Notes: a model not told the origin generated them from the sequence alone. A stretch of DNA of 64,000 nucleotides from Puccinia triticina (GCF_026914185.1 NC_070568.1:5662001-5726000), one strand, 5' to 3'; positions 34,070 to 46,650 are shown, counted from the first letter of the stretch. Translations and numbers: made by a program.

Positions 34070-34315
34070 AAAGATGTCACATAGCTATCACTAGATTAGA
34101 TAATCTGCCTGATACTTAGTCTACACTCCCTTCCACATTCTAGCCGGTAGAGATCTTGCCCTTCACATCTCTCCCGGCTAGGTAAGCTTTCCCCTTTTCC
34201 TTCTCTCTCCCTTCTATTCTGATTCCCTTAGTTGTATATACTGAGAGATCTTGCCCTTCACATCTCTCCCGGCTAGCCCTCACTTGATGCCCCGGTAATA
34301 CAGACCCGTGATCTA
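34060..34315. other. Interruption between protease and integrase frames
   Basis: This stretch breaks the polyprotein and does not encode copia sequence. It contains two copies of GAGATCTTGCCCTTCACATC about 100 bp apart, each followed by TCTCCCGGCTAG. It may be a small insertion or a remnant of another repeat. Confidence 0.45.
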
Positions 34316-35704
34316 GAATCTGCCTCTTGAGGCTCTTGTGTTCCCCTTCGTGCCCCTCTCAACGATCAGCAAAGGACTCCCAACTGGGGTCCTTACAAGC
34401 AGGTTGTTACTAGTGTCCACCCCAAACGCTTGTCCATCATCGATTTTCACCGCAAAGCCTTCTGTTCCTAGTTGTATAAGCGCTTTCGACTTCATGAGCT
34501 GCACTAAAGAGACCAGGTTTCTTGTCAAGTGCGGTACGTAGAGTGCATTGCGCAACGTTAGACAACCACCGTTTTCCAGCGGGAGCGTTGCGTCTCCTTG
34601 AGCTATAGCAACCAGTTCACCAGAGCCGCTACCAGTTACAATGTTGATTGAGACTCGACTGGTTTGCTTGAAGTAGCCGAGTGATGTGAGCATTTGATTA
34701 CTTTCCCCGGAGTCGAGAATAGTGGTTTGAGATCCCGATCCATTCACAGACAAAAGATAACTGAACAAAGGGCGTATGTTTTCAGAGGACGTTGACTTGG
34801 TAGGTTTTTCCACGGTTGTGTGATAAGACGATCCCTTCCTCTTTACTTGCTCCTTGCGCTCTTTTTGCTTTTCAAGATGTTGTTGATACTTCTTGGGATG
34901 CAACGTCCAGCAATTCTCTTTGGTGTGATTCGCCTCCGGATTATGCTTCTTTCCAGGACAAGTGATTGGTGTATAGAGGCGCCTTTTCCTCAGACCAGCG
35001 TCAGCAATCAGAGCTGTAGAAGTTGCGCTCGCTGATGGTGCTTCCGTCGCTTTCCTTTTGTTGGTTCGTTCAAAACGACCAACCTCTTGCAGGCAATTGA
35101 TTACGTGCTTTGGCTTGCCCAGCAAGTTCAGATCCCCAAAAAGGCTCTGCATCAAAAAGGGCCGTTTCTTCGTGATCCTACTGATTATGCTACAGCATAT
35201 CACGAAATCGGGAACAATCATGCCAAGGGAGTCAAACTTTGCCAGACACTCTTCAATGCTGCCAATATACGCCGCCATGTCGTCGTTGAACTGGGTATCT
35301 TCCCATCTCGCCCATACTTCATAGCTTGCAAGGATTGAGTCGGACGCATAGACGGATTTGAACATTTGCCACAACTCGTAAGGATTTTTTGAGTTGTCCT
35401 TTTTGAATATCGTCTTAAAAACTCCGTCCGTAAGATTTGCGCACAGAAGATTGGCGGCTTTCTGGGCTTTTGCTCTGGATCTCCAAGACATGTCCGGCAG
35501 CGGTGGGTTATTGATGAAGTTCTCCGGATTGAATTTGGCTAGAACCATTCTGATCTTTTTCTCCCAGATTTTGAAGTTCTCTCCGGTGAACTTTGGAACT
35601 TTCATTGTGGGCTTTCCACTGATCGACCAATTGCTAGAATCACTTTCATAGTCGGCCATGGTGTATTCCTGCTTCTGTTCTTTGTGTTCTGAGGTTGTGT
35701 TCAA
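34313..35704 (-). CDS. copia gag-protease polyprotein segment (463 aa)
   Basis: The N-terminal gag region (residues about 30-215) includes FTGENFKIWEKKI and YELWQMFKSVY, typical of copia capsid-like domains. A variant zinc knuckle lies at about 249-266 (Cys-Pro...HNPEANHTKENCW). The aspartic protease site is LDSGESNQM with D331. The frame ends soon after the protease region. An ATG at 35704 opens the frame just inside the 5' LTR. Confidence 0.9.
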   Translation of the reverse strand: MNTTSEHKEQKQEYTMADYESDSSNWSISGKPTMKVPKFTGENFKIWEKKIRMVLAKFNPENFINNPPLPDMSWRSRAKAQKAANLLCANLTDGVFKTIFKKDNSKNPYELWQMFKSVYASDSILASYEVWARWEDTQFNDDMAAYIGSIEECLAKFDSLGMIVPDFVICCSIISRITKKRPFLMQSLFGDLNLLGKPKHVINCLQEVGRFERTNKRKATEAPSASATSTALIADAGLRKRRLYTPITCPGKKHNPEANHTKENCWTLHPKKYQQHLEKQKERKEQVKRKGSSYHTTVEKPTKSTSSENIRPLFSYLLSVNGSGSQTTILDSGESNQMLTSLGYFKQTSRVSINIVTGSGSGELVAIAQGDATLPLENGGCLTLRNALYVPHLTRNLVSLVQLMKSKALIQLGTEGFAVKIDDGQAFGVDTSNNLLVRTPVGSPLLIVERGTKGNTRASRGRF

Positions 35705-35749
35705 AGCTCAAGACTGTAAATCTGAAATGGTCCAAAGAACTAAGATTTA

Positions 35750-36510
35750 TTATAATCAGACTGTGTAGCTAGAAGTATGTACAATGTTATATGAAATAAA
35801 GTGAGATAAAGAAATATACCTAAGAGAAGGAATAGAGCCGCTCTCTACTGGATAAGATAGGTTATAAGAAAAGGAAACAATCCAATTTCGGATCTGTGAG
35901 ACAGAGAGTGAGATCGTGATGTTAGCACTTTCTCCCAGTTTGATTCCTCTCTTTTGTTTCTCTCTAAGTTTTTGGTCTTACTTGGTAGGGTCTTTTGACC
36001 TGAGTTATCCCTTACTTTGTGTCGGCGAAACGGCGAAGCAGTTGAGCAAATTTATCTACATAGAGACATAGTTGCATCAGCTGCCGCCTTTGGTTTGCGC
36101 TTAGCTTTATAACACAACACACTTACCGATATGTTTTTCAACTCTTTGGGAGGTATTGGTGTGGACGGTCTGGTTGTCTTTGACTATTTCGTCTAGGAAC
36201 AAACACAATAGTGCGTTAGCTTCTATCTGTCTTGCATCATCTTAGAGACTTGGCTGCTTACCTTTGGCGCTGGCTGAGATTCTTTCAACTAGCGGTTTTT
36301 GGCTGGGATTTTCCACGTGCCTGATCTTGCTGGCAGATGTTGGATCTCCTTACATCAATAAGATGATTTTAGTTTCACAACATCACTTCGCAGACTTTGG
36401 ACTGCGGAAATGGTTTGCATTTGCTTACCAAGTTCCGCAGCTGGGGTAGCTCCCAACGTCTCACTCAATTTATGAGTTTGACACCGCTTGCCTAGACTGG
36501 AATTCTCACA
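35750..36510 (-). repeat. 5' LTR of the copia element (761 bp)
   Basis: This is the direct repeat of 30445-31187. It contains an additional 18 bp (TACCAAGTTCCGCAGCTGGG region). The LTR should carry the promoter of the element on the minus strand. Confidence 0.9.
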
Positions 36511-38552
36511 CATAATACCTTTTCATATTTCCTTTTGGCATTGCAACAGGCACAGCACACCACACTGTTCAACAATGATTTTTCAGCCTGGCCGTGTATT
36601 GTATGTGCTGTTACCAAATTTATCACCGGAAAATTTGTATGATTGGTCAGTGACTGTCAAGCCTTGGCTTTTAAAAAAAACTTACGTTTAGCTCTGCAGA
36701 GGTCAATACAGGCTGTTGTTTCTTTTGGGTAACTGTTGTTTTTATCTAGACTTGGTCTCAGTTGGTTTGGTGTGGGGACTGAGGTCTGCGCTTTCAAGTG
36801 GCCCTTGGATTGGCAAAGCTTGGATTCTGTTTGACATGTTTTCTATGGATGGTTTGTAGGAAGGTAAATGTTGGTATGTACTTATATTGTGTTTTGATAA
36901 ATCCTTGGACAAACCAGTGCATTGGATGACTTTGAGTTATGTGGTTATGCTGCACAGCAGCAATTTTTTCTTTTGGTTTTTGCCACCCACAGCAACAATT
37001 TGTGACATCATATTTACATGCACCTTGCTGTGATTAAGCAGCGGCAAGTGTCCCACCCCATCTGATCACCACTGACCACCATCACAGCAGCCTTTGGGTG
37101 CTTCTCTCAACGACACTCATGAACTCACTAATACAAGTTTAATGCAGTCCAAATGGCCCTTGAGGGACTGTTGTTTCCAGACATTTGAAGGCTTTTTGGA
37201 TTTTCAATTTCGCAACAGTCGTTTGGCCAATGGGTCTACCTCTTCCAAGGAACTTGATGCATTATCAGGGATCTGGATACTTACAAAACCCGTGAACAAC
37301 AGGCAGCCCTCTCTAGAGAAGACTTTACCTTGCTGATTGAGCTTGTACGGCTCAAACCAAGTTTGTTTCTGCACCAGATTTGAGAGAAGTTGTACAAATC
37401 AACAGAAGTCTTGCTCATTACTGCAGGCGTTCACCGAAATCTTGTTGAACATTTGTTGAGGAACTCTGAAAAAACCAGAAACCAAAGACATTCAAAAATT
37501 CCTTGTCGCAAAACACCACCGGTGCAGTTTTCCGTCTATCCAATGTGGTCAGGTGCAACTGCGTCAGCCTGCCCCTGCTTGATCCTGTTCTCATGTGGAG
37601 TCATGGTGATTCCGGAATGCAAGCCCGCTGCACATTGGAAATGACACATTGGGCGAGGTGTGGCCTTCACCAGGAGTCGCACTACTGCCGGCCTCAGCTT
37701 GGACTGGTGGACCACCCAGGCATCAGATTCCCACTTGGCCAGGCTGTTGGCTTGGTTTTCCTGACCCCAACGGCAACATTGTTCCTGCTTGTTTTGTGGT
37801 GAAGTCAACCCAGCTTGGTTTGCCCTTTCTGATTGCAATCTACAGATCCTCTTCCGCATTGTTTTGGTGCAGGACAAACATGATTTTTTTTTGAGTTAGT
37901 TCTTGACCTTTTTAGTCAAGGGACGAGTACTTAAGGTCCAACTGAGTGGGAACCAGAGTGGTGTGTCTGGATGCCTGGGCCAACAGCTTGGCGTGCAGTC
38001 AACTCATAGGTTGCGGACTGTGTGGCAATCTTTTGATAGGACGCTGACACTGCAAGGATTGATTTTGGCCAAATTGATGCACCAAAGCCAACCTTGCTGC
38101 CCGGAGCATGGGCATGGCCGGACTTGTTGGAACTCAGGCCTGGTCAGACAGCTCAGTCTAACCGCCTGCAGAGTGGCAGGGTGGGCCCAGCCATAACCCA
38201 ACAATGGTGCAAAAACGCTGTCAGCCCTGTTCTATATTCCAGGAGAGCAGCTTGAACAAGGTCGTGTAGACCTGTTGCTGCATGCAGAAAAACATTAACA
38301 TCCACATTTTTCAGTCAGAAAATGATAGAATGCTCCGCACTTACAGTGAGTTGAGCCGGGGGTTGGCATTTTGTTGCTGGGCCAAGGCACACTGGTGATT
38401 GGACTATTGGCTGCTGTGGCCAAGATGATCATCAATGACAACATCATGGCCTTTGAGGGGTAAAAAAAAAAAGAAAACGGTGAAGATCCTTGAACCTTGG
38501 GGGATAATCCAGGAAAATCCTGCAAATCCGTCCAAGGATTCTTCAAAACACA
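36511..38552. other. No recognised gene; possibly decayed transposon
   Basis: Open frames of 80-113 codons exist on both strands around 37390-37900 and 37903-38196 but are mutually overlapping and carry no motif I know. The composition resembles old coding sequence full of stops. Confidence 0.4.
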
Positions 38553-38555
38553 ATA

Positions 38556-39473
38556 CACTGCAAGAAAAACTCTAGAAACTGCTTGCAGTTGAGATGCAAG
38601 AGATCAAGGCAAGCTGTGCCTCATGCAAGAATCAAGCACTGTTTGATTACATGCAAATTGCATAATTTATGCGAGAGTGAGTCTAGCCTCCAAAAAACTG
38701 AGTACAGGCTCCAAAATACTGAGTTGATACCTGTGCAAATTCCCCTTTCATGTGCACATACCCCTTTCATGTGCACATATTGCTTTTTATGCATTCACCC
38801 CTTTCATAATGTGTCCATACCCCTTTACGTGCACATACCCCTTTCATGTGTGTGTATCCCTTTCATGTGCATGTATTGCTTTCACAATGTGTACATACCC
38901 CTTACATCATGTGTTCATGAACTTTTCATGTTTACATGTCCCCTTTGAGTTTTTTACATCCCTTTCAATACCCCTTTCATCATTCAGGTTTACATACCCC
39001 TTTGATGTTTACATATCCCTTTCATGTTCAAATACCCCTTACTGCACATACATACAAACCCCTTTCATGCATACACACCACTTTCATGATGTGTAAATAT
39101 CCCTTTTATGTGTTAATACACCTTCTTGCATTCCCCTTTCATGCTTACATATTCATTTCTTATGTACATATCCCTTTCATGTGTACACACCCTTTTTATG
39201 TTATTCTGGCTGGATTCAATGGCACATGGAGTGTTTAATAAAATAAAATAAAATAAAAGGATGCTCAGCGGGATGCTCATTTTTAAGGTTGAACATTTGC
39301 CTCAGCCTACTGCATGATCACTACAGAATGTTCAGCATTGGGATGCTGAACAAGGTATGCAGTCAAGGTGCACCAGCACGGAATTTGGATGCTTGACTCC
39401 AGCTCGAGCTGAGGCTTGATTCAAGCTTGCTGCATCTCAACTGCAAGCAGTTTCTAGAGTTTTTCTTGCAGTG
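38556..39473. mobile_element. CACTG element 6 (CACTA-like, non-autonomous), 918 bp
   Basis: Inverted ends of about 43 bp begin CACTGCAAGAAAAACTC on both sides and continue TAGAAACTGCTTGCAG. ATA flanks each side (38553-38555 and 39474-39476). The terminal repeat contains CTGCAAG...CTTGCAG, a palindrome. CACTG is a standard end of CACTA/EnSpm elements. The core is the array at 38740-39195. No transposase is present. Confidence 0.85.
38740..39195. repeat. CCCCTTTCATGTGCACATA minisatellite
   Basis: Units of about 18-24 bp (CCCCTTTCATGT followed by TGCACATA, TTTACATA or similar) repeat through the element core. Frames through it are open only because the unit lacks stops. Confidence 0.85.
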
Positions 39474-39476
39474 ATA

Positions 39477-40602
39477 TGTCTCTTGACAAAAAAAAACCTG
39501 CTAATCAGCAAGAGTTGATTGGTTGAGGGAAAAATAAGTTGTTGGCAAGGGAGTTGGGAAACAAAAACCACATAGAGCTCGCTGCCCGCTGGCCCGTGCC
39601 AGTGGCTGTGACCTGTATCCTACATCGTGCCTGGAAATGCATTCCGTTCTTGATCAAAGTTGCATTTACTTTTGCTCCTGTGGCAAGTTTGCGTTGCCGC
39701 TCCCCATGGGCCAGAACCTCTGCCATCCCGGCGTGCCGCTGTCACTGACAGTCGGAGGATCATGAGAGGGTTCTGTACTATGTTTTTGTCACGTTACAGG
39801 TAAGATACAGCAATTTTATTGGATAGTGGAGTGTACAGGAGTGAAAAAAACAAGAGTTTGACTTTTGGAAAACAGCTCATTGTGTTTTTTGAAAGGATGT
39901 CTAGCACTGCTCTGGGGGGATGGATAGATGATGGATGGATGGATGGCTGCGCAAGGGCTACAAGGCCGTGCTACTAATGACCCCATATGTTGCGTGAAAA
40001 ATGTGTAGGCATTGATTTAGTGGAATTTGGGTGCTGGCCAGGACTACAGTCTGTCAGCTCTCACGCCAGAATTCGCCGCTTGGGGGCAAGCCTCTCTGTG
40101 AGACAGAGATCCTGCGGGGCTCTCCTCCAGAGAGGCTTGGTTAAGCTCGGATAGCTCCCGAGAGGCGAGTTGGCAGATTTGATGTGTGTTTGGCACCCGC
40201 GGTGGTGTTTCTAAAGCGGGTTTGGGGTGCTATATCTGGTTTAGCAACCCGGTTTAGCACCCGCGGTGGAGATGCTCTTATGCCAAACTTCTTAAGGAAA
40301 ATTTCAAAAACAAGCCAAAAGTCTGATCCGAAGTAAATCCAAAGAGATGCAAAAAATCTGTTTTTGGGAGGAATTAAAGCTCAACAGAGTCGGTATTGGA
40401 TACTGCACCAGATGACTCCGACAGCGTGTTGTAAGGCTCGCAGGGTTGGAAGATGTTCTGGTATCAATGTGGGATTGACATGGATGACGAAGTTTGGTAC
40501 AACTCGACTGGATTACAGTTTAGACATAACAAGAAGCAACAAGCGTGAAGGACAAAGTACTACATAAAACACACCATCCTCACTATCCGAGAGGAAGAAG
40601 AC
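39477..40602. other. Intergenic; 3' flank of SEC10
   Basis: There is a GATG-rich microsatellite near 39918-39945. No gene is supported. Short opposite-strand frames at 39505-39748 have no domain. Confidence 0.45.
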
Positions 40603-43600
40603 TCAAGAGCCGGTGATCCCAAGCCAAAGACCTCTATCAACGTGACCACCACCCCCAGCGCCAAGCTCTTGCTGCTTGGACTCGCCGACGATCTCATCCC
40701 AAAACTTTTTCGAATGATCACCATAATCGACTCTCATGAGGAAGAAAGGTCTTAGTAGCTTGCCATCGATCCTTCCTAACATCGCTGATTCACCCAGATA
40801 CGACTTGAGGATTGAAGGCTGGACTACGAAGATATTCCCCAGCTCTCGAATCATCTCATATCGCTCGTTCAGGCCCGGGATATTGAACTTGGCAATCGTG
40901 TCTTGGTACATTGTCAGATCCCTGTTTGTTATCCAACGAAGTTTAATCAGTTAACATCATCCTCTCAAAAATTCTTTCGTGGTTATGATCAAATAGACTC
41001 ACTTGGTCAACATCAAGCCTCCCATCGCACTAACCGGAAACTTTTTCAGATGTTCCAACAGGAAACTTTCCCAAAAAAAGACATGACTTAATATCAAAAG
41101 CCTCCTTCGCAATACGACCAAGAATTCAGACAAAACCCACCTATGAAAAACCACCCCAACTTCACTCAAGAAAATCTCACTGTTCTTTCCACTCAATGAT
41201 TGGTTGACTATCGTCCGAGTAGTATTCAAGAAGTCGCTGCATGCCGCACACGCTTCCGTATGAGTTCTTGAAAAATCCAACTCGTCATTTTTTGGTTTGA
41301 AATCTAGCTTTTTCTGCTTCCCTAGACTGCTACTCAGCCAACTTAACACACCTAGAGACGCGATACGAATTGAATTAGTACCACCCCAAGTCGAATATCC
41401 GAAATACAGAGAAGAAACCGACATTCTAGGGCTTTCTGAGCCACTGAATTGATCTTGTTTTCGATTCGAACCAGGATATGATTGTTAAATATTGACATCT
41501 CTCTTCGGATGTTCACACTGGCAGCAGCCAGTGGAACGATCGCTGTCGTCACGTATCGTTGCCACAGATGCATCGCCATGTCGGCCGTCTTGATCACCGT
41601 CATCGGCTTCAGGCTCGGTTCAGCTTTGAGGTCGTAACTCGAGAATTGGGCCAAGGATGTTTCGAGTGCTGTTTCAACATATCCTTTACAAAAGCTTTCT
41701 GCCAGTGTCTTGAGGAGTGAAAATACATTCTTGGGTCTTCGGAGGGAAAAACATTAGCTTGTCTTTTTTCCTTCAAAATATGGATGTGGAAAAATAAAAT
41801 AGAGTAGATACTGACACTTCGCTCGGTGACGAGAGCTCAATCATCCGTCCGACACTTTCTGCGTGCCAAGTAAGCAATTTCTCGACGACATTCAAGTCCA
41901 ACTGACCATCACTTTCGCAGAGCTCAGGGGTGGTAGGAACTTCTTCCGTCAGTGGGTTAGTTGAATCATCAGCCGAGATCCCGCTCAGTTTCAGTAAGGA
42001 TTTGAGACCACTTGTTTGGGTAGTCCCAGGCGTTCCATTGGCAGAAGATGAGATTTGGTTGACCATTCGATCAAAAATCGTGTTTGTCGGTTTGGCTTTA
42101 TTTGTTGCACGCTACACAAGAGAATACAAATCCGTCATTTATGCGCGTTTGCCATGAAATATATAAATATGACACTCAAAACCTCGCTCAGGTAGGGAGA
42201 ATACTTACGTGCCATCTTGCAAACTGAAGTAGATAGCTTGCATACAACTCAGTCAAACTTTTGCACTCGCGCTCCACATATCGACTATTGTCGAGATGTT
42301 GGCCGAAGAGTTCATCGAGTTGCTGGTCCAGCATACCGGAGAGCGCAGAAATCCCAGGTCCACCGGACACGGCTTGGATGGCTCCAGCAGAAGTTTTATT
42401 ATCCACATCAGCATCATCGCTACCACGTCTAGCCAATGGGTAAGCCTCGGATGTAGACGGGTTGATCGAAGAACTGGAGCGGAAGAAGTCGTGTGCTTTG
42501 ATATCGTTGACCAGCTGAGCCGTACTGAAACGAGCCAGGGCAAGGACTCTCAAAAAGGCGAGGGTACTGCTACCTTGGGCAGCACTGATCAACTTTTCGA
42601 GATGGCTTTGGATGACTTGGGCGAAGACTCTTTGGAGGAAGACTTGCATGACCACGACCGGATGAGGAAAGACAACTTCGATGATCTGAGCTTCCTGGGA
42701 TATCTGGTCCCTGATATCGGAGTACAAAGCTGCAAGCTGGGGTTCTGTTTTCGGTGCGGCTTGGTTGGGGTCTGCTAATGACTCCCACATTGGGGCCTCC
42801 GCCACGTAATGCACGGCCTCGATGCGATCCCGAGAGATGAAGAAGTCATGTTGATTCACATAGATTTGGATGCAAGAGCTCCCGCCATTGAACTCGAGGA
42901 GAGTTTGGGCACAATGCTAGAATGGGAGGAATATATAATTTTCAGCTACTCATCATCAGATACAGCGCCAGATCATGTTGAATTGTAGATGTTACGCGCA
43001 AGGATACCAACACTCAACTGCCATGGCTTTGGGTTCACCCTTGAGATAGGCTTTCTCGAATAGTCGGAGCATATCTTTCTCGAACCGCTCGGCGTATTTT
43101 TCGATCGTCGCTTTCGTAACCTCACTCCCGTCGACCCCTTCAATATCTCTGGCAACCGCTAGCAACCGTCGAGCGATCACAGCCACCTTAGCCCGTCCCT
43201 CTTTCCCTTCCTTGCGCAATGCTTCTAATCGGGTGGTCTCTCCCCGAGCAAACTCGTTGTAGTAAAGAATGATGTCGTGTGCTTCGTTGGCCCGTGACCG
43301 CACCCGATCAATAGATTCCAGCTGTTCACCTGCCCAATATTTTGTCAATAGGACTCGGAAAACAGCTTTCATGGTTGTGGAAGAGAGTGCGATGGAAGGA
43401 TGTATCTGACCTATCCTGATGGCTGTCTTGCCAACCTCGGTGATTTTGGAATTTAAACCGGAGAATTCTTGGGTGACATTCTAGATAGACGAAATGAAGT
43501 TGATTGTGAGGAGATGGTGCGGTGGAGACAGAGGGGTGAGACTGACATTTAGTCCGTTTTTAAAATCATCAATCCTCGTCCGGTAGCTTCGTTCTTTCTG

Positions 43601-43919
43601 AGCAACATCCTTTTCAAGACTTTTGATTTTCTTATTGACTTGGTCTTGCAGGGGAAGTAGCTGTTCGATTGCGCCTTCCAGAGTAGCAATGAATGGATCT
43701 GGGTTGAAAGCTACAAACACCGTAGAGCAGTTGCAGCATTAGCATCAATCAATCTGAAGAAGACAGGCGGGGCAGGTCACCTTTTCCACTCTCCTTGTCC
43801 TCCTTGATCAGCCCTTCCGTAAGGCCCGCTAGCAGCGACGCGACACTGAACGTAGGTTCTTCAAACGTGCTGAGAGATAAGGTGCTGCTGGATTGCTGGT
43901 CCGGTGAGTCGTCGGCCAT
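40603..43919 (-). CDS. SEC10: Exocyst complex component Sec10
   Basis: Ten exons on the minus strand: 43919-43781, 43711-43548, 43480-43411, 43329-43019, 42916-42209, 42111-41816, 41736-41423, 41351-41141, 41065-41003 and 40921-40603. They join in frame into 864 residues with GT-AG introns throughout. Family hallmarks in order are a coiled-coil N-terminus (VNKKIKSLEKDVAQKE), LESIDRVRSRANEAHDIILY, LLEFNGGSSCIQIYVNQHDF, VFLQRVFAQVIQSHLEKL, WLSSSLGKQKKLDFKP, EHLKKFPVSAMGGLML and the C-terminal REIG-like segment. Sec10 is a subunit of the octameric exocyst that tethers secretory vesicles to the plasma membrane. Length and motif order are typical. The first Met is MADDSPDQQ. Confidence 0.94.
41066..41140 (-). 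other. 75-nt stop-free SEC10 intron
   Basis: The donor GTGGGT and acceptor GAAAG flank a 75-nt segment (25 codons) without stops. Removing it restores the conserved Sec10 sequence FHSFLLEHLKKF. Retaining it would insert 25 residues in frame. Confidence 0.7.
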
Positions 43920-45070
43920 GTTTTTCGATTGTATGTTTGGGAAGGCCGCTTGGATTATCATGACCCATCGCGAACTACGAAGTCCCTCGAGACTTCGGGC
44001 CCCCGGGGGTACACCACCGACCATTATGATGCAATTGGGAAATGGTGGGACAATATCACCAACACTGAAAGGGAGTCAATTACATGGGAAGCACAGTGCC
44101 TCAACATTAGCTTATTGTCTAATTAAGATGTAACCAGCACAAACATTGTAAAATTTTGGTCTATTCTTGAGTCCCCCCTCCTCTTTTATCTCACAACACT
44201 TGAGACTGTATAATCATTGATTCTTTTGATTTATAGGTGGGAAAATTTGATCTTGGAGAGGCACCACATTTTCCTTGGTGGTGGTACCACTCATTGCACC
44301 TCTATTGCAGACTTTGCTGTACTTCCAAGTGATCAAGAGGTATATGACCAAATGGATGTGGACTTGAACCATATCATACTCTGTCAAACCATATCATATT
44401 CCACCCTCCTGAGGTTCCCTAATTTCATCCCTTATAAAATGTTCTGATTTTGATGTTGGAGCTCATAAGCTCATACTCTACTCTGCCCTTGCAATATTTC
44501 CTACTTTTTGGGCAGTGAGTTGATTGATTTTTCTGTTGTTTTTGGAATTCTTTTGGTAACATTAAACCCCAATTTAAGCAAATAATAAATTGGAATATCT
44601 TGTCCAAGTGGGTGGTTGCTGATCTTGCTTGCAGTGGCAAAAACACTAACAATGCAGTCGCACTGTTGATTTTAACGTAATTCAACTAGAGATTGCAATT
44701 TTTACCTGGGTACCCACTGCGGGTGCAGGCAATACCCGAAAATTTCACTCAAATCTGATACATGCACCTTCAGCTGCACCCGCTAAAGCAAATAAAAGCA
44801 GGTTGTTGAAATTCTGACTCATTATTCTTACTTATACCTCCTCATGTTGTCTCTGAATTTATTCCTTATTGATTCTGTCCTTCTTTAAGCATCACTAGTA
44901 AGTTAATAGTACTTCTAGCTCACACCTTTTAGTCCATGAACCCTTAGTAGTAGAGTTATGATAGTCATTTATATCTTCATGTGTAGTCTCAAAGAATGTA
45001 CTTTATTCAATATGGTTTCTTATTCATTTCATCTCAAAACCACAAGTCTGTTGCATGTACATAGTCTATT
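43920..45070. other. SEC10 upstream region; no supported gene
   Basis: AT-rich sequence with short frames. A small GGGTACCC/GGGTGCAGG cluster lies at 44705-44790. No promoter element is obvious. Confidence 0.4.
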
Positions 45071-45076
45071 TATATC

Positions 45077-45520
45077 AGGGGGTTTCAAAGTTGGCCAGAT
45101 GCGACTTGCATGCACTTTTGCAAGTTGGTGTTCAAGACCTGCACCATGTTTGAAACCCCCTAATAGGGGGTTTCAAACATGGTGCAGGTCCCAGTTCAGG
45201 AACCCCAATACAGAAAAACAAAGTTCCTGCAAAATGAATTTTCAAATTATTTCTGTATGTTTTTTGGGTAAAATTGGGTGGGTGTGTTGCAGGTGCCCTG
45301 ATTTTGTGAATTGGGGTTTCCTGAAACAGGGCCTGCACCATGTTTGAAACCCCCTATTCTTGAACACCAAGTTGAAAAAGTTCATGCAAGTCACATTGTA
45401 CTACACCCCCCCAAGCTTCTTGAATAGTTTTTTGAGTGTTGGTTCTCAAGAAAAGCCTTGAACACCAACTTGCAAAAGTACATGCAAGTCATGCATGGCC
45501 AACTTCGAATCCCCCTATTA
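45077..45520. mobile_element. Nested hairpin MITEs with GGGGGTTTCAAA ends
   Basis: The outer inverted pair GGGGGTTTCAAAGTTGGCC...CTTGCAAGT (from 45078) and its partner near 45456-45518 enclose an inner set of GGGGGTTTCAAACATGGTG copies. Two of these meet head-on at 45145-45190, forming a near-perfect hairpin with arms of about 25 bp. A third, inverted copy lies at about 45330-45355. Target duplications are unclear. Confidence 0.6.
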
Positions 45521-46650
45521 TACATTTTCATGCAAATCAAACCATTGGTTCTCTCCTTCATTCTCCGCCTCCATACCTGAGCCACATCCGGTGAGAAAAA
45601 GATTCTTGCTGCCCTTTTTCTCTCCAGTCTCTCAAGACTGTTTCTCCTCCATCGTGCCACTAAAGACTTGTCAAAAATCCTAGCTTCAACACAGGTACCC
45701 GGGTGCAGATGATGGTGTGGAACTACTCTGAGGGAAGAACAGAGCTTGAGAGGGATTTGGTGCTTGAAGGGCTTCCTCTCAGGGGAAAAAGAAAAAGAAT
45801 ATAAGAGTATGGACTCTTAAGGAAAGGTGTGGCTATGGAGACTCTTGAGGTATGTCTTAAAAGGTAATTAATTTTCTACTAATCTAATCTAATAGTTGTA
45901 TACTGAATATCTAGCTAGTCCAATCAGATTTATTGAAATAAGCAAGGGTAATACATGGTGACCAGTTATCTTAATTTCTGGGGCAGGATCTGATGGGGAA
46001 CAAAAGGTGGGGCTCAAGAGGGCAGACTATTTACAAAATATTGTGGGGCTGAGTTGTGGTTGGAAGAGAGAATGAAACAGTGAAAATTCTCAATCAAGGG
46101 GCTGAGGCTGAAAGTACTATGGGGATGGAAAGTTCTGGAAAGAGGCTGGAATGTGGAGAGACAATGAAACATTAGAAGAAAGAGATTACACATCACATGA
46201 GAGGCTGAAAAGGGAAGGGCTGAAACCAAAAGGGACAAGGGGTAACCAAGATGGGATCTCTATAGTTATTACATGTGTGGCCAATTCCAAAATGGGGTTG
46301 TTATGCTGGATTGGGAAGGGAGGAAAAGATGATGAATATCCAGGGTCTTTGATAATAGTCTGGCTCTGTCTGATGGGTGCCTTTCTCCCACTTGTGCCTA
46401 GCTGGGTGCTTGAGAAATATTGAGTTGGTATAGATGGGTATCCAGAAAGTGGGAAAAAGGGTAAAAAGAGAATGGGGGGCCTGTTGGTGGGTATGAATCC
46501 TCCTGGCCTTGATTATTGAAGGAGGTGGGGCCTTGAGTAGTCCAGAGTGAGTTGTAGTGAGGGGAAAAGCCTTTGATTTTGGTGCCATATTCAGGATTGG
46601 CTTGCCACAACAGGTACCCATTGTTTTGTTTATCTTTTCTCACAAGAAAC
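45521..46650. other. No supported gene
   Basis: The sequence is mildly G-rich on the plus strand, with open frames on the minus strand at 46301-46760 that lack domains. Nothing is called. Confidence 0.4.

Larger units (their letters stand above)
30445..36510 (-). mobile_element. Ty1/copia LTR retrotransposon, full structure, decayed
   Basis: Two direct long terminal repeats (30445-31187 and 35750-36510) bound an internal region read on the minus strand in copia order: gag, protease, integrase, reverse transcriptase, RNase H. The gag-protease and integrase frames are open for long stretches. The reverse transcriptase/RNase H part is broken by stops and has substituted catalytic residues. Flanks suggest an imperfect TTATG/TTATA target duplication. 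It is an autonomous-type element that is no longer active by itself. Confidence 0.92.

Noticed and set aside
37390..38196. Several 80-113-codon frames on both strands
   Set aside because: Mutually overlapping, no recognisable domain and stops in all continuations; treated as decayed sequence.
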